Assembly (NCBI RefSeq): GCF_003007685.1
Contig: NZ_PXNN01000016.1
Coordinates: forward strand, 62,001 to 126,000
Source: Marinobacter halophilus
GTDB lineage: Bacteria > Pseudomonadota > Gammaproteobacteria > Pseudomonadales > Oleiphilaceae
Length of the DNA: 64,000 nucleotides
Reading direction: 5' to 3'
Under the pieces are notes generated by a model. The model was not told where the DNA came from. It made no database searches and worked only from the letters and a program-made list of their open reading frames with translations. Numbering within the stretch: position 1 is the first letter of the stretch; every line of letters begins with the position of its first letter. Shown one piece after another: positions 63,243 through 64,000 of this stretch. A program made the translations under genes and the position numbers.

Positions 63243-64000
63243 ATGAAAATTGCGGTACTGTCGCGAAACCGTCACCTCTACTCGACCCGGCGTTTGGTGG
63301 AGGAAGGCATCAATCGTGGCCACGAAGTGAAGGTGATTGACTGCCTTCACTGCTCCATGAACATCACCTCCGCAAACCCGCAGATCCATTACCATGAAGA
63401 AGTGCTGGAAAACTTCGACGTGGTGGTGCCCCGGATCGGTGCTTCGGTCACCTTCTACGGAACGGCGGTACTGCGCCAGTTCGAGATGATGGGCGTATTT
63501 CCGGTGAACGAATCCGTTGCCGTCACCCGCTCCCGTGACAAGCTGCGTTCGCTGCAGCTATTGGCCCGTAAAGGCGTTGGTATGCCGGTCACCGGCTTTG
63601 CCAACAAGCCCGACAACGTGCCGGAGCTGTTGAGCATGGTGGGCGGCGCTCCGGTGGTGATCAAATTGCTGCAAGGCACTCAGGGTATCGGCGTGGTGCT
63701 GGCGGAAACCCGCAAGGCGGCCGAAAGCGTGATTGAGGCCTTTATGGGCCTGAAAGCCGACATTCTGGTGCAGGAATTCATCAAAGAAGCTGGCGGTGCC
63801 GATATCCGCTGCTTCGTGATTGGTGACAAGGTGATCGCCGCCATGAAACGGCAGGGTGCGGATGGCGAATTCCGCTCCAATCTTCACCGGGGCGGCACAG
63901 CGTCGTTGATCCGTATTACGCCGGAAGAGCGACGCACCGCGATCACCGCCGCCAAGGCCATGGGCCTGAACGTGGCGGGTGTCGATCTGCTGCGCTCCAG
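63243..64000 (+). CDS. rimK: Ribosomal protein S6 modification protein RimK, ATP-grasp ligase (partial)
   Basis: 252 codons are visible; the gene runs off the right edge (E. coli RimK has about 300). RimK adds glutamates to the C-terminus of S6 and so shifts the ribosome pool. Visible: [18 protein letters not shown], the ATP-grasp lid segment [18 protein letters not shown], and [23 protein letters not shown] precedes the ATG. The probable substrate, S6 with a DEEE end, is encoded at 29286-29702. Confidence 0.95.
   Translation, partial: MKIAVLSRNRHLYSTRRLVEEGINRGHEVKVIDCLHCSMNITSANPQIHYHEEVLENFDVVVPRIGASVTFYGTAVLRQFEMMGVFPVNESVAVTRSRDKLRSLQLLARKGVGMPVTGFANKPDNVPELLSMVGGAPVVIKLLQGTQGIGVVLAETRKAAESVIEAFMGLKADILVQEFIKEAGGADIRCFVIGDKVIAAMKRQGADGEFRSNLHRGGTASLIRITPEERRTAITAAKAMGLNVAGVDLLRS

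Overview
The window looks like chromosomal DNA of a marine, aerobic-to-facultative gammaproteobacterium, most likely Marinobacter or a close relative. This is an inference from protein character and gene order: an rsfS-rlmH-mrdA-rodA-rlpA-dacA-ybeD-lipB cluster, hemA divergent from lolB-ispE-tRNA-Gln-prs-rplY-pth-ychF, a PPi-type phosphofructokinase, an ANR/FNR regulator and several MCP and GGDEF genes. Coding density is very high. No gene-free stretch exceeds about 300 bases. No prophage, transposase, CRISPR array or defence island was seen.

Layout. 1-3.5 kb (minus strand): two translationally coupled membrane proteins with degenerate GGDEF domains, followed by a DedA-PAP2 fusion. 3.7-12.7 kb (plus): proA-nadD-rsfS-rlmH, then the cell elongation genes mrdA-rodA-rlpA-dacA, then ybeD-lipB. 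12.7-18.5 kb: an intact diguanylate cyclase, a UbiB/ABC1-like kinase, a YqaA-like membrane protein, an MCP and a glutaredoxin. 18.6-25.4 kb: pfp, mpl, ubiX, an acyl-CoA dehydrogenase and a large lipoprotein. 25.5-34 kb: tRNA-Leu, rnr-rlmB, rpsF-rpsR-membrane protein-rplI, dnaB-alr. 34-40.3 kb: a small conserved hypothetical, a degenerate RmlD-like protein, anr, rbgA/ylqF, a Spy-like periplasmic protein and a BCCT transporter. 40.4-48 kb (minus): an MMPL-type exporter, a short MCP, lipA, metY, a family VIII-type serine hydrolase and tRNA-Met. 48.2-55.2 kb (minus): ychF, pth, rplY, prs, tRNA-Gln, ispE, lolB and a TPR lipoprotein. 55.4-59.4 kb (plus): hemA-prfA-prmC-moeB. A 29-bp perfect inverted repeat follows, then phrB (minus). 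61-64 kb (plus): a DUF432-like protein, MscS, RimB and RimK, the last cut by the window edge.

Most of the window is ordinary core genome. The best candidate for something undescribed is the first operon. Both degenerate GGDEF proteins lost the catalytic motif but kept an RxxD sequence at exactly the spacing of the c-di-GMP inhibitory site. Their partner DedA-PAP2 fusion has the PAP2 nucleophile histidine replaced by asparagine. Other points worth a look are the DUF432-mscS-rimB-rimK operon (with the S6 substrate gene 34 kb away), FNR-type boxes upstream of anr, a sugar-nucleotide reductase-like protein without its YxxxK pair, and the palindromic repeat between moeB and phrB. Family assignments are from memory and motif reading, with no database search behind them.
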